The translations under genes were made by a program, and so were the position numbers. This document shows positions 22,375 through 31,362 of a stretch of 64,000 nt of DNA, one piece after another. The DNA comes from Streptomyces ambofaciens ATCC 23877 (GTDB lineage Bacteria; Actinomycetota; Actinomycetes; Streptomycetales; Streptomycetaceae), in the NCBI RefSeq assembly GCF_001267885.1, contig NZ_CP012382.1, positions 1,971,001-2,035,000 of the forward strand, in the 5' to 3' direction. A model generated the notes under the pieces. It saw only the letters and a program-made list of their open reading frames with translations. It was not told the DNA's origin and did not search any database. Numbering within the stretch: position 1 is the stretch's first letter; each line of letters begins with the position of its first letter.

Positions 22375-23681
22375 TCACGGTGGTGGGCATGGGGGCCGGC
22401 GAGCCACCCGCCGACGCCGTCGGCGCCGACGCCGCGCTGGTGGTCGGCGGGCGGCGCCATCTGGACGCCGTACGGCTGCCGCGGGGGGCCGAGCGGGTCG
22501 TCCTCGGGGCGCTGGCGCCGGCCCTCGACACGGTCGCGGAGTACGTCGCGGCGGGGCGGCCGGTGACCGTACTGGCCTCCGGTGACCCGGGGTTCTTCGG
22601 CATCGTGCGGGCGCTGGCCGAGCGGTTCGGGCCCGAGCGGCTCGACGTCCGGCCCGGTGTCCCGTCCGTCGCCGCCGCGTTCGCGCGGGCCGGACTGCCG
22701 TGGGACGACGCCGTGGTGGCCAGCGCGCACGGGCGGGACCTGCGGACGGCGGTCAACGTGTGCCGGGCGCACCCGAAGGTCGCCGTGCTGACCGGGCCCG
22801 GGGCGGGTCCGGCGGAGCTGGGCGCCGCGCTGGGGGGCGACGAGCGGGTCCTGGTCGTCGCCACCGCGCTGGGCTCCGCCCGGGAGCGCGTGGAGCGGGT
22901 GACGCCCGCCGAGGCCGCCGGCCGGGACTGGGGGGCGGCGGTGAGCGTGGTGCTGTGCCTGGACGAGGCGCGGGCGCTGGGGCCGGTGCGGACCATCGCC
23001 GGGGCGCGGCCGGGGACCACGGGACGGGTACGGACCGTTCCGGTGGGACCGGACGTACCCGCCGGACCGGTCCGCGGGGCCGCGCCGGACGGGTGGGCCG
23101 GCTGGGCACTGGACGAGACGGACTTCGCCCACCGCGACTCGATGATCACCAAGTTCGAGGTGCGGGCGCTGGCGCTGGCCCGGCTCGGGCCGCGCCCCGG
23201 TGACCTGGTGTGGGACGTCGGGGCCGGCTCGGGGTCCGTGGCCGTGGAGTGCGCGCGGCTGGGCGCCGCCGTCGACGCCGTGGAGAAGACGCCGGACGGT
23301 GTCGAGCGGATCCGCGCCAACGCCGCCGCACACGGCGTCGACGTCCGCGTGGTGCACGGCACGGCGCCCGGGGCGCTGTCGGACCTGGAGGACCCCGACG
23401 CCGTGTTCGTCGGCGGTGGCGGGCGCGAACTGCCCGCGATCGTCGCGGCGTGCGCCCGGCGCACCCGGCGCGCCGTGGTCGTCGCCCTGGCCGCGCTGGA
23501 CCGGGTGCCGGCGGCGCGCCGGGCACTGCTCGACGCCGGGCTGGAGTGCGACGGGGTGCTGTTGCAGTCGTCCCGGCTCGCCCCGCTGCCGGGGGACGTG
23601 ACCCGGCTCGCGGCGGCCAATCCCGTGTTCCTGCTGTGGGGCGTCAGGCCGCACAGCCGTACCGAAGGAGTTGCCCCTTGA
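22371..23681 (+). CDS. cobL: Precorrin-6Y C5,15-methyltransferase (decarboxylating) CobL, CbiE-CbiT fusion
   Basis: 436 residues. The N-terminal half is the CbiE methylase (VVGMGAGEPPADAV, LASGDPGFFGIVRALAERF, VRPGVPSVAAAFARAGLPW). The C-terminal half is the CbiT class I methyltransferase with the SAM loop VWDVGAGSGSVAVECAR and FVGGGGRELPAIV. It methylates C5 and C15 and decarboxylates the C12 acetate. GTGA overlap with cobM; TTGA overlap with cobJ. Confidence 0.95.
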   Translation: MITVVGMGAGEPPADAVGADAALVVGGRRHLDAVRLPRGAERVVLGALAPALDTVAEYVAAGRPVTVLASGDPGFFGIVRALAERFGPERLDVRPGVPSVAAAFARAGLPWDDAVVASAHGRDLRTAVNVCRAHPKVAVLTGPGAGPAELGAALGGDERVLVVATALGSARERVERVTPAEAAGRDWGAAVSVVLCLDEARALGPVRTIAGARPGTTGRVRTVPVGPDVPAGPVRGAAPDGWAGWALDETDFAHRDSMITKFEVRALALARLGPRPGDLVWDVGAGSGSVAVECARLGAAVDAVEKTPDGVERIRANAAAHGVDVRVVHGTAPGALSDLEDPDAVFVGGGGRELPAIVAACARRTRRAVVVALAALDRVPAARRALLDAGLECDGVLLQSSRLAPLPGDVTRLAAANPVFLLWGVRPHSRTEGVAP

Positions 23682-25360
23682 TCGGCCTCATCTCCGCCAC
23701 CGCGGCGGGAGCGGCCGCGCGGGACCGGCTGGCCGCGGCCTGGCCGGACCGCACGCGCGTGTACGAGGGTCCCGTCGCGGACGCCGTCCGGACCGCGTTC
23801 GCCGAGTGCGAGCGGCTGGTGTGCTTCCTGGCCACGGGGGCCGTCGTCCGGCTCGTGGCGCCGCTGCTGGACGACAAGCGGACCGACCCGGGGGTCGTGT
23901 GCGTGGACGAGGGCGGGCGGTTCGCCGTGTCGCTGGTCGGCGGCCACGGGGGCGGCGCCAACGACCTCGCCGTCGCGGTCGCCGGGGTACTGGGCGCCGA
24001 ACCGGTGGTGACGACGGCTACGGACGCCGTGGGACTGCCGGGGCTGGACACCCTCGGGATGCCCGTCGAGGGCGATGTCGCCGGTGTCTCGCGGGCCCTG
24101 CTCGACGGTGAGCCGGTCGCCCTGCGGGCGGAGGTGCGGTGGCCCCTGCCGCCGCTGCCCGTCACCGACCAGGGTGCGTACACGGTCCGGCTGACCGACC
24201 GTCTGGTGGAACCCGCCGAGCGGGAGGCCGTCCTGCGTCCGCCGTCCCTGGTCGTCGGCGTCGGCGCCTCCAAGGGGGCCCCGGTCGACGAGGTGCTCGG
24301 GCTGGTCGAGGAGGCGCTGCGGGACGCCGGACTCTCCGCCGCGTCGGTCGCCGAACTGGCCACCGTGGACGCCAAGGCGGAGGAGCCCGGGATCGTCGGG
24401 GCCGCCGAGCGGCTGGGCGTGCCGCTGGTGACGTACGCCGCCGGCGAACTGGCGGAGGTCGAGGTGCCCAACCCCTCCGACGCCCCGCTCGCGGCGGTCG
24501 GCACGCCGTCGGTCGCGGAGGCGGCGGCGTTGGTGCGGGGCGGCGAACTGCTCGTCCCCAAGCGCAAGTCGGCGTCCAGTCCGGCGATGGCCACCTGCGC
24601 CGTCGTACGGCGGCCGGGGCGCGGGCGGCTCGCGGTGGTCGGGCTCGGGCCGGGCGCCCGGGACCTGGTCACGCCGCGGGCGCAGGCCGAGCTGCGGCGG
24701 GCCTCGGTGCTGGTCGGTCTCGACCAGTACGTCGACCAGATCCGCGACCTGCTGCGGCCCGGCACCCGGGTCCTGGAGTCGGGGCTCGGCGCCGAGGAGG
24801 AGCGGGCCCGGACCGCGGTCGAACAGGCCCGGCGCGGACACGCCGTCGCCCTGATCGGCAGCGGGGACGCCGGGGTGTACGCCATGGCGTCACCGGCGCT
24901 CGCGGAGGCGTCCGACGACATCGACGTGGTCGGGGTGCCCGGGGTGACGGCGGCGCTGGCGGCCGGGGCGATCCTGGGCGCGCCGCTCGGCCACGACCAC
25001 GTGTCGATCAGCCTGTCCGACCTGCACACCCCGTGGGAGGTCATCGAACGGCGGGTGCGGGCGGCGGCCGAGGCGGACATCGTCGTGACGTTCTACAACC
25101 CGCGCAGCCGGGGCCGGGACTGGCAGCTGCCCAAGGCGCTGGCGATCCTCGCGGAGCACCGGGAGCCGACGACGCCGGTCGGGGTCGTGCGCAACGCGTC
25201 GCGCGCCGACGAGTCCAGCCGCCTGACCACACTCGCCGGCCTCGACCCGGCGACGGTCGACATGATGACGGTCGTGACGGTGGGCAACACCGCGACCCGG
25301 GAGATCGCCGGGCGCATGGTGACGCCGCGCGGCTACCGCTGGCAGGAGGGATCCGAGTGA
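23678..25360 (+). CDS. cobJ: CbiG-CobJ/CbiH fusion: precorrin-5A hydrolase plus precorrin-3B C17-methyltransferase
   Basis: 560 residues in two parts. Residues 1-305 are CbiG-like (FLATGAVVRLVAPLLDDKR; SLVGGHGGGANDLAVAVA; then the CobE-like VVGVGASKGAPVDEVLGLV). Residues about 315-560 are the CobJ/CbiH methylase (VVGLGPGARDLVTPRAQAEL, ALIGSGDAGVYAMASPALAE, VTFYNPRSRGRDWQL), which performs ring contraction. The start is a rare TTG at 23678 with GAAGGAG seven bases upstream, overlapping cobL as TTGA. The CbiG domain belongs to the oxygen-independent route. Confidence 0.94.
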   Translation: MIGLISATAAGAAARDRLAAAWPDRTRVYEGPVADAVRTAFAECERLVCFLATGAVVRLVAPLLDDKRTDPGVVCVDEGGRFAVSLVGGHGGGANDLAVAVAGVLGAEPVVTTATDAVGLPGLDTLGMPVEGDVAGVSRALLDGEPVALRAEVRWPLPPLPVTDQGAYTVRLTDRLVEPAEREAVLRPPSLVVGVGASKGAPVDEVLGLVEEALRDAGLSAASVAELATVDAKAEEPGIVGAAERLGVPLVTYAAGELAEVEVPNPSDAPLAAVGTPSVAEAAALVRGGELLVPKRKSASSPAMATCAVVRRPGRGRLAVVGLGPGARDLVTPRAQAELRRASVLVGLDQYVDQIRDLLRPGTRVLESGLGAEEERARTAVEQARRGHAVALIGSGDAGVYAMASPALAEASDDIDVVGVPGVTAALAAGAILGAPLGHDHVSISLSDLHTPWEVIERRVRAAAEADIVVTFYNPRSRGRDWQLPKALAILAEHREPTTPVGVVRNASRADESSRLTTLAGLDPATVDMMTVVTVGNTATREIAGRMVTPRGYRWQEGSE

Positions 25361-25953
25361 GCCGGGTCGTGCACCCCATCGAGCAGGAGTCCTTCCGGCG
25401 GTTGCGCGCCCGGCTGGACACCTCGCCCTTCCCGCCCCTGACCCGGGCGGTCGTCGAGCGGGTCATCCACTCCGCGGCCGACCTGGAGTACGCCTCTGAC
25501 CTCGTCCTCGACGAGAGCACGCTGACGAGGGCCCACGCGGCGCTGCACGCCGGGGCGCCGGTCGTCGTGGACGTGGAGATGGTCGCGGCCGGGATCACCC
25601 GGCGGGAGACCGTGTGCCGGCTGAAGGACGCCGTCGCCGGTCCCGGGCTGACCCGTTCGGCGCACGCGATGCGGCTGGCGTACGAGCAGGTCGGGCCCGG
25701 CGCGCTCTGGGTGATCGGCTGTGCGCCGACCGCGCTGGAGGAACTGCTCACCCTCGACGCCTCCCCCGCGCTCGTCATCGGGCTGCCCGTCGGTTTCGTC
25801 GGGGCGGCCGAGTCCAAGGCGGCACTGCGGGAGAGCGGGCTGCCCGCCGTGAGCAACGTGTCCGAGAAGGGCGGTTCGGCGGTCGCCGCGGCCGCGCTGA
25901 ACGCCCTGCTGTACCACCCCCTTCCGTCCGAGGAACCCGAGGAGAAACTGTGA
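25357..25953 (+). CDS. cobH: Precorrin-8X methylmutase CobH/CbiC
   Basis: 198-residue isomerase that moves the C11 methyl to C12, giving hydrogenobyrinate. The catalytic His region is VERVIHSAADLEYASDL; TRSAHAMRLAYEQVGPGALW and LPVGFVGAAESKAALRESGL are family blocks. GTG start overlaps cobJ with AGGAGGG upstream; GTGA overlap with cbiX. Confidence 0.95.
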   Translation: MSRVVHPIEQESFRRLRARLDTSPFPPLTRAVVERVIHSAADLEYASDLVLDESTLTRAHAALHAGAPVVVDVEMVAAGITRRETVCRLKDAVAGPGLTRSAHAMRLAYEQVGPGALWVIGCAPTALEELLTLDASPALVIGLPVGFVGAAESKAALRESGLPAVSNVSEKGGSAVAAAALNALLYHPLPSEEPEEKL

Positions 25954-26867
25954 CGACCCCGCCCGCCCTGCTCATCGCCGGACACGGCACCCGGGACGAG
26001 GCCGGAGCCGAGGCGTTCCGCGACTTCGTGCGCGAGCTGGGCCGCCGCCACCCCGAACTGCCCGTCGCGGGCGGCTTCATCGAGCTGTCGCCGCCACCGC
26101 TGGGCGAGGCGGTGGCCGAGCTGGTCGAGCGCGGGGTGCGCCGGTTCGCCGCGGTGCCGCTGATGCTGGTGTCCGCGGGGCACGCCAAGGGCGACATCCC
26201 GGCGGCGCTGTCCCGCGAGAAGGAACGCCACCCCGGCATCTCGTACACCTACGGGCGTCCGCTGGGCCCGCACCCCGCGCTGCTGCGGGTGCTGGAGCGG
26301 CGCCTGGAGGAGGCCGTCGATCCCTCCTGGGACCGCTCGGAGGTGACCGTGCTGCTGGTGGGGCGCGGTTCCACGGACCCGGACGCCAACGCCGAGGTGT
26401 TCAAGGCGGCGCGGCTGCTGTGGGAGGGGCGCGGGTGGGGGGCCGTGGAGACGGCGTTCGTGTCGCTGGCGAAGCCGGACGTGCCGGGCGGCCTGGACCG
26501 GTGTGTGCGGCTGGGGGCGCGGCGGATCGTGGTCCTGCCGTACTTCCTGTTCACCGGCATCCTCCCGGACCGGGTCCGGCACCAGACCGAGGAGTGGGCC
26601 GCGGCGCGCCCGGAGGCCGAGGTACGCTCGGCGGACGTCATCGGGCCGGAGCCGGAGCTGCTGGACCTGGTGTGGGAGCGGTACGAGGAGGCCGTCAAGG
26701 GCGACCTGCGGATGAACTGCGACTCCTGTGTGTACCGGATCGCGCTGCCCGGGTTCGAGGACAAGGTGGGGCTGCCGCAGCAGCCGCACTTCCACCCCGA
26801 CGACGACGGCCATCACCACCACGGGCACCATCACGGGCATGGACACGCACACTCCCCCGCGCACTGA
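25950..26867 (+). CDS. cbiX: Sirohydrochlorin cobaltochelatase/ferrochelatase CbiX with CxxC and His-rich tail
   Basis: 305 residues with two CbiX repeats: the first begins LLIAGHGTRDEAGAEAFR, the second VTVLLVGRGSTDPDANAEVF. The catalytic His of each half is in HGT and VLPYFLFTG regions. It inserts a divalent metal into sirohydrochlorin. The C-terminus carries MNCDSCVYR (CxxC) and a tail of about 14 His in the last 30 residues (HHHHGHHHGHGHAH), probably for metal storage or delivery. The GTG overlaps cobH. Coexistence with CobN is discussed in the findings. Confidence 0.92.
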   Translation: MTTPPALLIAGHGTRDEAGAEAFRDFVRELGRRHPELPVAGGFIELSPPPLGEAVAELVERGVRRFAAVPLMLVSAGHAKGDIPAALSREKERHPGISYTYGRPLGPHPALLRVLERRLEEAVDPSWDRSEVTVLLVGRGSTDPDANAEVFKAARLLWEGRGWGAVETAFVSLAKPDVPGGLDRCVRLGARRIVVLPYFLFTGILPDRVRHQTEEWAAARPEAEVRSADVIGPEPELLDLVWERYEEAVKGDLRMNCDSCVYRIALPGFEDKVGLPQQPHFHPDDDGHHHHGHHHGHGHAHSPAH

Positions 26868-26877
26868 GGGTCCGGCC

Positions 26878-27927
26878 GTGGATCTCGACCTGCGGCACCA
26901 CGGGGACGCCGAGGTCCGCGACGACGGCTCGACGCTGGTGGACCTCGCGGTGAACGTCCGCGCGGACACGCCCCCGGCCTGGCTGCGCGAGCACGTCGCC
27001 GCCTCGCTCGGCTCCCTCGCGGCCTACCCGGACGGGCGGGCCGCGCGGGCTGCGGTGGCGGCGCGGCACGGGCTGCCGGTGGAACGGGTGCTGCTGACGG
27101 CGGGCGCGGCGGAGGCGTTCGTGCTGCTGGCGCGCGCGCTGAAGGTGAGCCGGCCGGTCGTGGTGCATCCCCAGTTCACGGAGCCGGAGGCGGCCCTGCG
27201 GGACGCGGGGCACACGGTCGGCCGGGTGCTGCTGCGGGAGGCGGACGGCTTCCGGCTGGAGGCGGCCGTGGTGCCCGAGGAGGCCGACCTGGTGGTGATC
27301 GGCAACCCGACGAACCCGACGTCGGTGCTGCATCCGGCGGCCACGATCACGGAACTGGCCCGCCCCGGGCGGACACTGGTCGTGGACGAGGCCTTCATGG
27401 ACGCGGTGCCGGGTGAGCGGGAGGCGCTGGCCGGGCGCACCGACGTGCCCGGGCTGGTCGTCCTGCGCAGCCTCACCAAGACGTGGGGGTTGGCCGGGCT
27501 GCGCATCGGGTACGTCCTGGCGGCCCCGGAGACGATCGCGGAGCTGGAACGCGCCCAGCCGCTGTGGCCCGTGTCCACGCCGGCGCTGGCGGCCGCCGAG
27601 GCGTGCGTGGCGCCGCGGGCCCGGGCGGAGGCCGCCCACGCCGCGCACCGCATCGCCGCGGACCGGGCGCATCTCGTCGCCGGGCTCGCGGAGTTCGCCG
27701 CCCACGGCCTGCGGGTCGCCGGGCCGGCCGCGGGCCCCTTCGTCCTCGTCCGGCTCCCGCACGCCACCGCCGTACGCCACCGGCTGCGCGGTCTCGGGTA
27801 CGCGGTGCGGCGGGGTGACACGTTCCCGGGCCTGGGCGCGGAGTGGCTGCGCCTGGCGGTACGGGACCGGGCGACGACGGACGGCTTCCTGCGGGCGCTG
27901 GGGCGAGCGGCGGCGGAACCGGCCTGA
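26878..27927 (+). CDS. cobC: CobC-like PLP-dependent aminotransferase/threonine-phosphate decarboxylase
   Basis: 349-residue fold-type I PLP enzyme of the CobC/HisC group. CobC makes the aminopropanol phosphate linker from threonine phosphate; assignment rests on operon position. Visible motifs are LLTAGAAEAFVLLARAL, VVIGNPTNPTSVLHP, LVVDEAFMDAV and the PLP lysine in RSLTKTWGLAGLRIGYVLA. The GTG at 26878 lies ten bases after the cbiX stop with GAGGG seven bases upstream. An ATG at 26839 inside the cbiX His tail would add 13 residues but has a weak site. It ends the operon; a tandem-repeat array follows. Confidence 0.88.
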   Translation: MDLDLRHHGDAEVRDDGSTLVDLAVNVRADTPPAWLREHVAASLGSLAAYPDGRAARAAVAARHGLPVERVLLTAGAAEAFVLLARALKVSRPVVVHPQFTEPEAALRDAGHTVGRVLLREADGFRLEAAVVPEEADLVVIGNPTNPTSVLHPAATITELARPGRTLVVDEAFMDAVPGEREALAGRTDVPGLVVLRSLTKTWGLAGLRIGYVLAAPETIAELERAQPLWPVSTPALAAAEACVAPRARAEAAHAAHRIAADRAHLVAGLAEFAAHGLRVAGPAAGPFVLVRLPHATAVRHRLRGLGYAVRRGDTFPGLGAEWLRLAVRDRATTDGFLRALGRAAAEPA

Positions 27928-27928
27928 G

Positions 27929-28375
27929 CCGTGCGGCAGGCGGGGGCGCGCAGCCCGGCCCCGGCCGTACGGAGAGGGCAGGCAACACAGCCCGGCCTCA
28001 GCCGTACGGGAGGGGGCGGGGGCCTACGGCCCGGTCTGAGCCGTACGAGGGCGGGGGGCCACAGCCCGGTCTGAGCCGTGCGGGAGGGGGCGGGGGCCTA
28101 CGGCCCGGTCTGAGCCGTACGAGGGCGGGGGGCCACAGCCCGGTCTGAGACGTGCGGGAGGGGGGCGCACAGCTCAGCCTCAGCCGTACGGGAGACGGCA
28201 GGGCACACAGCCCGGCCGCAGTCACACGGGGGGCGCACAGCCCGGTCTGAGCGTGCGGGAGGTGGGGCGCACAACTCAGGCTCAGCCGTACGGAGATGGC
28301 AGGGCACACAGCCCGGCCCCGGCCGTACAGGAGACGGCAGGGCACACAGCCCGGCCTCTGCCCGTACGGGAGGCG
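27929..28375. repeat. Array of about 13 imperfect 34-39-bp tandem repeats
   Basis: Each unit starts with CCGT(A/G)CGGGAG and ends near CACAGCCCGG(T/C)CTGAG. Unit starts are seen at about 27929, 27965, 28002, 28041, 28076, 28115, 28150, 28184, 28221, 28250, 28286, 28323 and 28362. TACGGC and GCCGTA inside neighbouring units can pair as hairpins. Unit lengths are not multiples of three, so a coding repeat is unlikely. It lies between the 3' ends of cobC and a convergent surface-protein gene. The remainder to 28588 is GC-rich with no feature I can name. Confidence 0.8.
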
Positions 28376-28588
28376 GCGCGTACGGACCGGGCGGCGTGCG
28401 GGGGCTTACCTCGCCGGCCCCGGAGGGCGGCACCGTCGCGCCCCACGTGCGCGGCGGTGCCGCCCGGCTCGGCACGGGCGGCCCGCGCGGCACAGGAGGA
28501 CGGCCGCCGCCGTACGGCCCGGCGCGCCCTCCACCGCCCGGCCCGCGCGGTCGCCCTCACCCCCGCCGGCGGTCGACCGCCCGGCAGG

Positions 28589-29527
28589 TCACCCCCGTCG
28601 GCGCCGGGCCAGCAGCAGCGAGCCGCCGCCCGCCAGGACCAGGGCCGCGGCCCCGGCGGCGAGATACGGGGTCGCCGAACTGCCGCCCGTCTCGGCGAGG
28701 TCCGCCTCGGCGCGGGCGCCCTGGGGCTGCACGTCGGCGGCCGGTTCGGTTTCCTGCTCGGCGGGGGGCTCGTCGGCCTTCGCCGGGGGCTGCTCCGCTT
28801 CGGGGGCCGCCGGGGACTCGCAGGTCGCCTTCGCCAGGGTCAGGGTGCCGTCGACCTCCGCGACGTTCAGGTCGAGGGGGTCGACGGACACCTTGAGTTC
28901 GAGCGCGGTGGCCGCCGCCGTACGGGAGGTGGTCTCCGTCCGGGACAGGTCGAGCCGCACCTCGCCGACACCGGGCACCCGCACTTGCGTCGTCCCGCCG
29001 GTGGTCAGGGTGACCTTCTTGCCGAGGACCGTCACCGCGCCCAGCAGGTTCGCGTCGGCGACCGGCTTCTTCCCGGCCTCGCACGTCGCGGTGGAGGTGA
29101 CCTGCTCGACCTCGACCACCGACAGCAGCGGCAGGCCCGGGACGTGGAGCCGCGCGCGGGCGAGGTTCGTGCGGCCCTCGCTCCCGGCGGCGGTCGCCGT
29201 CGCGCTGGACTCGGCCACGTCGGCCCGCAGCACGCTGAAGGCCTTGCCGCCGTCGACGCCGTCGAGCTGTGCGGTCAGCGCGGTCTTCCGGGCCGTCTCG
29301 GGCGCGTGGACCTCGTTGAGGGTGACCTCGAGCGGGACGTTCACGGTCTTGTTGAGCAGGGACACGTCCAGCGCGGTGCGCAGGACGGTGGCGCTCGCGC
29401 TGCCGTGGTCACCGGTCGCCTGTGCGGTGCCCGCGCCGGCCAGGACCGCGGGACCGGCGGCCAGGGCCGTGGCCGCCGCGACGGTGACGAGACGGCGTGC
29501 GGGCATGCGGAAGGTGTTGCCGTTCAA
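28589..29527 (-). CDS. Secreted sortase-anchored surface protein (LAETG)
   Basis: 312 residues. A signal peptide is seen (MPARRLVTVAAATALAAGPA, cleavage near AQA-TG). The C-terminus is a complete cell-wall sorting signal: LAETG, then a hydrophobic helix YLAAGAAALVLAGGGSLLLA, then RRRRG. LAxTG is the motif used by Streptomyces class E sortases, so the protein should be cell-wall anchored. Between them are beta-rich, Thr/Val-rich domains with two conserved-looking Cys and an acidic Pro/Glu linker. No enzymatic motif is seen. The start is uncertain: TTG 29527 (GGGGGT upstream), ATG 29506 or ATG 29569. Confidence 0.87.
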   Translation of the reverse strand: MNGNTFRMPARRLVTVAAATALAAGPAVLAGAGTAQATGDHGSASATVLRTALDVSLLNKTVNVPLEVTLNEVHAPETARKTALTAQLDGVDGGKAFSVLRADVAESSATATAAGSEGRTNLARARLHVPGLPLLSVVEVEQVTSTATCEAGKKPVADANLLGAVTVLGKKVTLTTGGTTQVRVPGVGEVRLDLSRTETTSRTAAATALELKVSVDPLDLNVAEVDGTLTLAKATCESPAAPEAEQPPAKADEPPAEQETEPAADVQPQGARAEADLAETGGSSATPYLAAGAAALVLAGGGSLLLARRRRG

Positions 29528-29713
29528 GGTGGTGGGACCCCCAGTGAGACATGCGTGCGGGACACGCATGAGCGACGTGCTTGGGACCCGGACAGAATGT
29601 CCTCGCGCCCGCCCGACCGTCAGCGATCCGGGGGCACTTCACCCCTTCGTGGGGTTTCCGTCCGCGCTTTCGAATCTCCCGGCACGGGTGTTCCCCGACG
29701 TCACCCCGGACGG

Positions 29714-30805
29714 CTAACCGACCACCCGCCCGTTCAGCACCACCCGGCGCGGAGCGGCGAGCACGCGCACGTCCGCGCGCGGGTCCTCGTCGAACACCAC
29801 CAGGTCCGCCGGCGCGCCCTCCTCCAGGCCGGGGCGTCCGAGCCAGCGCCGGGCGGCCCAGGTCGTCGCGGCGAGGGCCTCGACGGGCGGGATGCCGGCG
29901 GTCACCAGTTCGGCGACCTCCGCCGCGGCCAGGCCGTGGGCCAGGGAGCCTCCCGCGTCGGTGCCGACGAAGACCGGGATGCCGGCGTCGTAGGCGCTCC
30001 GCACGGTGTCGTAGCGGCGTTCGTGGAGCCGGCGCATGTGGGCGGACCAGCGGGGGAACCTGGACTCGCCGCCGTCCGCGAGCGCGGGGAAGGTGGCGAT
30101 GTTGACCAGGGTCGGCACGATGGCAACGCCCCGCTCGGCGAAGAGGGGGATCGTGTCGTCGGTCAGGCCCGTGGCGTGCTCGACGCAGTCGATGCCGGCC
30201 TCGACCAGGTCCCGCAGCGAGTCCTCGGCGAAGCAGTGGGCGGTGACGCGGGCGCCCAGGCGGTGGGCCTCCGCGATCGCCGCCTCGACGGCGCCGCGCG
30301 GCCAGCAGGCGGACAGGTCGCCGAGGTCGCGGTCGATCCAGTCGCCGACCAGCTTCACCCAGCCGTCGCCCCGCCGGACCTCCTGGGCGACGTACGCGAC
30401 GAGGTCCTCGGGCTCGACCTCCCAGGCGTAGTTGCGGATGTAGCGCCGGGTGCGGGCGATGTGCCGGCCGGCCCGGATGATCTTCGGGAGGTCCTCGCGG
30501 TCGTCGATCCAGCGGGTGTCGGAGGGCGAACCCGCGTCGCGGATGAGGAGGGTGCCCGCCTCCCGGTCGGTCAGCGCCTGCTTCTCGGCGACGTCCTCGG
30601 GGACGGCCCCGTGCCGGTCGAGGCCGACATGGCAGTGGGCGTCGACCAGGCCGGGCAGCGCCCAGCCCGTGACGGTGCGGACGTCGGCCGCGCCCGCGGG
30701 ACGGTCGTAGGAGATCCGGCCGTCGACCACCCACACCTCGTCGCGGACCTCCTCCGGTCCGACCAGCACCCGACCCTTCACGTGCAGCACCGTGCGATCG
30801 CTCAT
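29714..30805 (-). CDS. Amidohydrolase family protein (imidazolonepropionase-like)
   Basis: 363-residue metal-dependent TIM-barrel hydrolase. Metal ligands appear in order: DAHCHVGLD (HxH), DGWVKLVGDW (carbamylated Lys candidate), RVTAHCFAED and GIDCVEHATG (His), and FVGTDAGGSLAHG (Asp). The N- and C-terminal beta-sandwich is typical (GRVLVGPEEVRDEVWVVDGR; LVVFDEDPRADVRVLAAP). The substrate is not evident; relatives include prolidases and imidazolonepropionases. ATG 30805 is chosen because the conserved domain starts there; upstream frame to 31153 overlaps another gene. Confidence 0.9.
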   Translation of the reverse strand: MSDRTVLHVKGRVLVGPEEVRDEVWVVDGRISYDRPAGAADVRTVTGWALPGLVDAHCHVGLDRHGAVPEDVAEKQALTDREAGTLLIRDAGSPSDTRWIDDREDLPKIIRAGRHIARTRRYIRNYAWEVEPEDLVAYVAQEVRRGDGWVKLVGDWIDRDLGDLSACWPRGAVEAAIAEAHRLGARVTAHCFAEDSLRDLVEAGIDCVEHATGLTDDTIPLFAERGVAIVPTLVNIATFPALADGGESRFPRWSAHMRRLHERRYDTVRSAYDAGIPVFVGTDAGGSLAHGLAAAEVAELVTAGIPPVEALAATTWAARRWLGRPGLEEGAPADLVVFDEDPRADVRVLAAPRRVVLNGRVVG

Positions 30806-30849
30806 GTCCCGCACCCTAGACCGGTGCGGCGGGGTGTTCGAAGGGCCGG

Positions 30850-31362
30850 TCACCGGACGGCCTTCCGGGCGCTCGCGCGGGCACGCCGCCCGGTCGCCCA
30901 CCCAGCGGCCACGGCGCCCGCGACGGCGGTCAGGGCGAGCACGGCGGCCCCGGGTCCGGCGTAGCCGGGGACCTCGGCGGAGTCGTAGCCGCCGCCGTCG
31001 GTGGTCTCGCAGCGAAAGCGCGGCGGCAGGAGCGAGGCCTCGTAGTCGATCACCCGTCCGGCCTGTTCCGGGGAGACTCCGGAACGGCACGGGGGCATGG
31101 GCGAGGAGCCCGTGCCGCCGTCCTCGGCCTGCATCACCGCGAAGCCCACGCACAGCGCGCCCCAGGCGTACAGCAGGACGGCACCCGCGCCGGCGACCGC
31201 TGCGACCGCACGGAAGGGCGCCCCCGCCCTGGGCGGCCTGCGAGCCGCCGCGGCCGCGGGACCGGCCGCGAGGTAGGGGCGGCGCCCGTACGTGCCGGCA
31301 CCCCGGCCGAGGACGACGGCCGTGACCACGGCGACCAGGACGAGCAGCAGGAGAACGGACAC
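30850..31362 (-). CDS. Three-helix membrane protein of unknown function
   Basis: 170 residues with three hydrophobic segments: residues 1-20 (SVLLLLVLVAVVTAVVLG), about 52-78 (VAGAGAVLLYAWGALCVGFA) and about 135-158 (AAVLALTAVAGAVAAGWATG). The loop between helices 2 and 3 contains MPPCRSGVSPEQ and PPRFRCETTDG, two Cys that could form an extracytoplasmic disulphide. I do not recognise a family. GTG 31362 is the first start giving a full helix; a ribosome-binding site is weak. It lies 44 bases downstream of nothing on its strand and divergent from the aminotransferase gene. Confidence 0.68.
   Translation of the reverse strand: MSVLLLLVLVAVVTAVVLGRGAGTYGRRPYLAAGPAAAAARRPPRAGAPFRAVAAVAGAGAVLLYAWGALCVGFAVMQAEDGGTGSSPMPPCRSGVSPEQAGRVIDYEASLLPPRFRCETTDGGGYDSAEVPGYAGPGAAVLALTAVAGAVAAGWATGRRARASARKAVR

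Noticed and set aside
27929..28375. Repeat array considered as CRISPR
   Set aside because: Units are contiguous and imperfect with no spacers of constant size, and there are no cas genes.
28253..30964. Long plus-strand frame across the repeats, surface-protein and amidohydrolase genes
   Set aside because: It starts in the repeat array and has no domain, while LAETG and amidohydrolase motifs support the minus strand.
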